Below, piece by piece: positions 61,770-64,000 of a DNA stretch of 64,000 bases; the stretch's first letter is position 1; every line of letters begins with the position of its first letter. The stretch comes from an uncultured Selenomonadales bacterium (lineage in GTDB: Bacteria; Bacillota; Negativicutes; Selenomonadales; Selenomonadaceae). The stretch is taken from the NCBI GenBank assembly GCA_900315155.1, contig OMYB01000006.1:62001-126000 (forward strand), in the 5' to 3' direction. The notes beneath the pieces are model-generated. The model did no database searches and had not been told where the DNA came from. It was given only the letters and a program-made list of their open reading frames with translations. The translations under genes were made by a program, and so were the position numbers.

Positions 61770-61798
61770 AAAACCTCCGGGGAACTCCCGGAGGTTTT
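61770..61798 (-). terminator. Terminator of the tRNA pair
   Basis: AAAACCTCCGGG (61770-61781) and CCCGGAGGTTTT (61787-61798) form a perfect 12-bp stem with A/T tails, 9 bases past the tRNA-Arg 3' end on the minus strand. It insulates trpD from the tRNAs. Confidence 0.92.
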
Positions 61799-61806
61799 GA
61801 TATTTC

Positions 61807-61883
61807 TGGTGCGTCTGGCAAGATTCGAACCCGCGACCCTCGGTTTAGAAGACCGATGCTCTATCCAACTGAGCTACAGACGC
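61807..61883 (-). tRNA. tRNA-Arg (anticodon TCT)
   Basis: 77 bases with encoded CCA. The acceptor stem GCGTCTG/CAGACGC closes the cloverleaf; the anticodon loop CTTCTAA gives TCT, reading AGA/AGG; GGTTCGAATC is the T-arm. It is transcribed with the tRNA-Pro five bases upstream. Confidence 0.97.
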
Positions 61884-61888
61884 GATAA

Positions 61889-61965
61889 TGGTCGGGATGA
61901 CAGGATTCGAACCTGCGACATCTTGCTCCCAAAGCAAGCGCGCTACCAAACTGCGCTACATCCCG
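61889..61965 (-). tRNA. tRNA-Pro (anticodon TGG)
   Basis: 77 bases with encoded CCA. Acceptor stem CGGGATG/CATCCCG, D-arm AGCGCAGTTTGGTAGCGCG, anticodon loop CTTTGGGAG giving TGG, T-arm GGTTCGAATCC. It lies first in a two-tRNA unit on the minus strand. Confidence 0.97.
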
Positions 61966-61977
61966 AAACACCATATT

Positions 61978-62006
61978 ATTATAATCATTGGCAGGGAACT
62001 TGTCAA
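61978..62006 (-). promoter_or_regulatory. Consensus promoter of the tRNA-Pro/tRNA-Arg unit
   Basis: On the minus strand TTGACA (62001-62006), a 17-base spacer and TATAAT (61978-61983), both perfect, 12 bases before the tRNA-Pro 5' end. Confidence 0.93.
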
Positions 62007-62036
62007 CAAAAAGAAGAAAAAATGGTCATTTTATCC

Positions 62037-62064
62037 TTGTGGAAGATGTGCGTACCCTTTATAA
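62037..62064 (+). promoter_or_regulatory. Promoter of the FIST-GGDEF gene
   Basis: TTGTGG (62037-62042), a 16-base spacer and TATAAT (62059-62064), 62 bases before the start codon. Confidence 0.6.
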
Positions 62065-62125
62065 TAGTAGGCGTATCGTCCGTAGTGACGTTGTGTTCGG
62101 ATGTTTGGAAAGGGGATTTGCCTAA

Positions 62126-62461
62126 ATGCAGCAGTGTCCTTTTTATTTGGATAAGCTCTCAGATATTTACCACGCCCTGCCGGAGGTGAAGTCGGCTGTC
62201 GCGATGATGGGGAAACCGTCATCCATGCTCGTGACGTTCTTTGGCAGCCGGAGGACGGCAACGCTCCTGCTCGATGCGGCCCGTGTCGTGCAACGGGAGT
62301 TCCCGCAGGCGCAGATTGCGGGGACGGTATCGGATCAGGAGATCCTGAATGGCAAGATTTCATCCACGCATGTCAGCGTGGCGTTCACCTTGTTCCAGTC
62401 GAGTGACGTGCATCTTTTCATCTATGTATCGGCGGTATCTTGGCCTGCAGGATGGCGATGA
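62126..62461 (+). CDS. FIST-domain N-terminal part of a frameshifted FIST-GGDEF protein
   Basis: 111 residues as read. VKSAVAMMGKPSSMLVTFFGSRRTATLLLDAARVVQREFPQAQIAGTVSDQEI resembles the N-terminal half of the FIST sensory domain, and STHVSVAFTLFQSSDVHLF leads on to FIST_C. After about residue 100 the frame departs from family-like sequence and soon ends. The matching continuation is in the next frame (from about 62424), overlapping this ORF. A one-base shift in 62405-62426, where a TTTT run lies, would join them. FIST domains bind small ligands such as amino acids. ATG 62126 has AAAGGGGATT upstream. Confidence 0.65.
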   Translation: MQQCPFYLDKLSDIYHALPEVKSAVAMMGKPSSMLVTFFGSRRTATLLLDAARVVQREFPQAQIAGTVSDQEILNGKISSTHVSVAFTLFQSSDVHLFIYVSAVSWPAGWR

Positions 62462-63485
62462 CTTCATGATGGAGATGCTGACGTTCCCCTTCTATCTGGA
62501 GCGGGACGGCGTGACGCTCGCACGGCATCCGCGCAGCGTGGGTCCGGATGGCAGCGTCTACTATGCCGCGGATCTTTACGAAGGAGAGAAAATCCATCTT
62601 TCCTATGGCGATCCGCAGGCCATCCTCGACAAAGCCGATGAATTGCAGATCCATATAGCTTCCTTCCGCCCGCAGGCCGTGAGTTTCGTGAGCTGCATGG
62701 CGCGCAGCCTCCTGCTTCGCGATGATACGGAGAAGGAGCTCCATATGAGTACCTACAGCCCCTCGCAGGGATTCTATGCCTATGGTGAGTTCCTGCGGCA
62801 CGGCGGCAGCATCATGGTGTCGAACATGACGCTGGTCATGGTCGGCATGCGGGAAGGCAAGGCAGCGATCAAGCCGGTCCGCCTGCCGAGACGGGAGAAT
62901 CATTTCGATGAGCGTACGTCGATCATGCGCCACCTGGTGAATTTCATCCAGACGACGATCGGTGAGCTGGAGGAAACGAAGGAACGCTATCGGGAGCTCG
63001 CGCGCAAGGATATGATGACCGGCCTGCTCAACCGCGGCACGATGGACCTGATCCTGCGTCAGATGATGGATACGTCGAGAGGATGGCATGAACCGCTGTC
63101 CCTGATCATGCTGGATGTGGATAATTTCAAGGAGATCAACGACAGCTTCGGTCACGATGCGGGGGACAAGGCACTGCGCGCCATAGCCGGCATCCTGCAA
63201 AAGAATACGCGCCATGGCATCGATGCGCCGGGCCGCATGGGCGGCGACGAATTCTTCGTTCTACTGCGCAACTCGGATGCTGAGCGTGCCAGGGAGATCG
63301 CTCAGCGTGTCCATGATGCCGTCGTGGCGCTCGATATCCTGCCGCAGCATCATCCGATCACCACGAGCATCGGCATTGCTACCGCGCAGCCGGGCGATAC
63401 GGCTGCCTTGCTGCTGAAGCGTACGGATGAGGCACTCTATGTGGCCAAGCGCCGCAGCGGCAAGAACTCTATCGCAGAACTTTGA
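62424..63485 (+). CDS. GGDEF C-terminal part of a frameshifted FIST-GGDEF protein
   Basis: 353 residues from ATG 62424; the frame is open from further up. The first 185 or so look like FIST_C (DDFMMEMLTFPFYLERDG, ASFRPQAVSFVSCMARSLLLRDD, TYSPSQGFYAYGEFLRHGG), followed by a coiled coil (IGELEETKERYRELARKD) and a GGDEF domain with DMMTGLLNRGTMD, DVDNFKEINDSFGHDAGD and the intact GRMGGDEFFVLL. It would make cyclic di-GMP from GTP. The RxxD inhibitory site is degenerate: HGID lies where RxxD is expected. No Shine-Dalgarno site fits ATG 62424, so translation probably needs the upstream part. Confidence 0.75.
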   Translation: MYRRYLGLQDGDDFMMEMLTFPFYLERDGVTLARHPRSVGPDGSVYYAADLYEGEKIHLSYGDPQAILDKADELQIHIASFRPQAVSFVSCMARSLLLRDDTEKELHMSTYSPSQGFYAYGEFLRHGGSIMVSNMTLVMVGMREGKAAIKPVRLPRRENHFDERTSIMRHLVNFIQTTIGELEETKERYRELARKDMMTGLLNRGTMDLILRQMMDTSRGWHEPLSLIMLDVDNFKEINDSFGHDAGDKALRAIAGILQKNTRHGIDAPGRMGGDEFFVLLRNSDAERAREIAQRVHDAVVALDILPQHHPITTSIGIATAQPGDTAALLLKRTDEALYVAKRRSGKNSIAEL

Positions 63486-63502
63486 AAAAATATTATTTTC
63501 CG

Positions 63503-63531
63503 GCAGGAATTTTGTCCACTGTGAAGAAAAC
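63503..63531 (+). promoter_or_regulatory. Sigma-H-like promoter of the DUF4321-radC unit
   Basis: GCAGGAATT (63503-63511), an 11-base spacer and GAAGAAAAC (63523-63531). The -35 half is identical to the folB site over nine bases; the -10 half deviates at one fixed position (A for T) and at its last base. Confidence 0.5.
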
Positions 63532-63568
63532 ATAGGACAGTGCCGGAAATCAAATGGAGGGATTTCTT

Positions 63569-63841
63569 TTGGCAAAATTTGGTGGAAGAGGATACGGCAT
63601 GTGCATCCTCTTCGTAGTAGTCGGTGCTATCCTCGGCGGCATCCTGGGTGAGCTCATGCGGCAGGTGGAACTGTTCTCCGGCATCGTTCCGTATCTGGTG
63701 ACGACGTATCCGGTGTTCTCGATTCAGCCTTTTACCGTGAATCTCTATGTCATCCAGCTGACGCTCGGCCTCTCCTTTGCCCCGAATCTCATGAGCATCC
63801 TGGGCATCGTGCTGGCCGTGTTCCTGTTCCGCAAGTACTGA
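63569..63841 (+). CDS. DUF4321 membrane protein
   Basis: 90 residues. Two hydrophobic segments (about 11-30, CILFVVVGAILGGILGEL; about 69-87, NLMSILGIVLAVFLFRKY) flank a loop with FTVNLYVIQLTLGLSFAPN, the DUF4321 pattern. The family is found in Clostridia and Negativicutes near maf, radC and mreB; its function is unknown. TTG 63569 is chosen because GGAGGG lies 7 bases upstream; ATG 63554 would place that site inside the gene. radC follows, and maf, often between them, is absent here. Confidence 0.85.
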   Translation: MAKFGGRGYGMCILFVVVGAILGGILGELMRQVELFSGIVPYLVTTYPVFSIQPFTVNLYVIQLTLGLSFAPNLMSILGIVLAVFLFRKY

Positions 63842-63889
63842 TCGGGAATATCGGAGGAGCCTGCGCCGGCAGAAAGGCAGGCTGAAAAA

Positions 63890-64000
63890 ATGACGACGAT
63901 GGTAAGGGATTTGCCGATGGAGGAGCGCCCGCGGGAAAAACTTCTGGCCATGGGGGCAGGATGCCTCTCGGATGCAGAGCTGCTCGCGATCCTCCTGCGG
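63890..64000 (+). CDS. radC: RadC (UPF0758) family protein, N-terminal part
   Basis: Only the first 37 residues are in the window. [33 protein letters not shown] is the conserved helix-hairpin-helix-like N-terminus of RadC (JAMM-fold DUF2466 proteins); the metal-binding domain lies beyond the edge. Despite the name, a role in DNA repair is not established. ATG 63890 has only a weak AGGCAGG upstream. It continues off the window end. Confidence 0.9.
   Translation, partial: MTTMVRDLPMEERPREKLLAMGAGCLSDAELLAILLR

Noticed and set aside
1..64000. CRISPR array, phage genes or a biosynthetic cluster
   Set aside because: No regularly spaced direct repeats, phage structural genes or secondary-metabolite enzymes were seen on either strand.

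Overview
The window is chromosomal DNA from a motile, anaerobe-type member of the Firmicutes, most likely the Negativicutes (Selenomonas and relatives). This rests on a GC-rich coding style that leaves long antisense open frames, a CodY regulator, a Bacillus-like flagellar/chemotaxis gene order with FliY, CheC and CheD, a DUF4321 gene beside radC, and many TTG starts behind strong Shine-Dalgarno sites. The genus is an inference; no 16S gene is present.

Layout. Bases 1-2.4 kb: the end of an SDR gene, a lipid-type glycosyltransferase and a tandemly duplicated Cys4 zinc-ribbon protein. 2.0-6.7 kb: the conserved block divIC-yabR-tilS-hpt-ftsH (septum formation, RNA binding, tRNA lysidine, purine salvage, membrane proteolysis); the spoIIE gene that sits in this block in Bacillus is absent. 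6.8-10 kb: an accessory patch with an AAA-ATPase/PD-(D/E)XK gene, an internally deleted IS4-type element with 44-bp terminal inverted repeats, and a 28-codon remnant of an IS607-like gene. 10-14.2 kb: birA, coaX, dusB and an M18 aminopeptidase. 14.3-17.3 kb: deoD on the minus strand, the RNase P RNA gene, a cyclic di-AMP (ydaO-type) riboswitch in front of an NlpC/P60 cell-wall hydrolase, a 25-residue membrane peptide gene and folB. 17.4-25 kb: dprA, topA, trmFO, hslV, hslU and codY.

25.3-60.6 kb holds a nearly complete flagellar and chemotaxis cluster: rod, MS ring, switch, export ATPase, lytic transglycosylase, MotE-like protein, hook-length control, hook cap, an enlarged hook protein, FlbD, FliL, FliM, FliY, CheY, the FliOPQR-FlhBA export gate, FlhF and FlhG, a PilZ protein, CheB-A-W-C-D, sigma-28 (FliA), and several poorly understood downstream genes. 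Gene order follows the Bacillus subtilis fla/che region, including its upstream topA-trmFO-hslVU-codY neighbours, although xerC is missing. Terminators and candidate promoters divide it into about four transcription units: flgB to motE, fliK to flgE (with a good sigma-28 promoter), flbD to fliY, and cheY onward.

60.6-64 kb: trpD alone on the minus strand behind a consensus promoter, a tRNA-Pro/tRNA-Arg pair, a FIST-GGDEF gene split by a frameshift, a DUF4321 membrane protein and the start of radC. Three sites share the sigma-H promoter pattern RnAGGAWWW-N11-RnnGAAWWW: upstream of folB, flgB and the DUF4321/radC pair. No complete unknown defence or metabolic system was found. The most unusual items are these sigma-H-like promoters, the repeat-filled hook protein, the duplicated zinc-ribbon protein, the tiny membrane ORF, the AAA/PD-(D/E)XK island and the frameshifted c-di-GMP gene.
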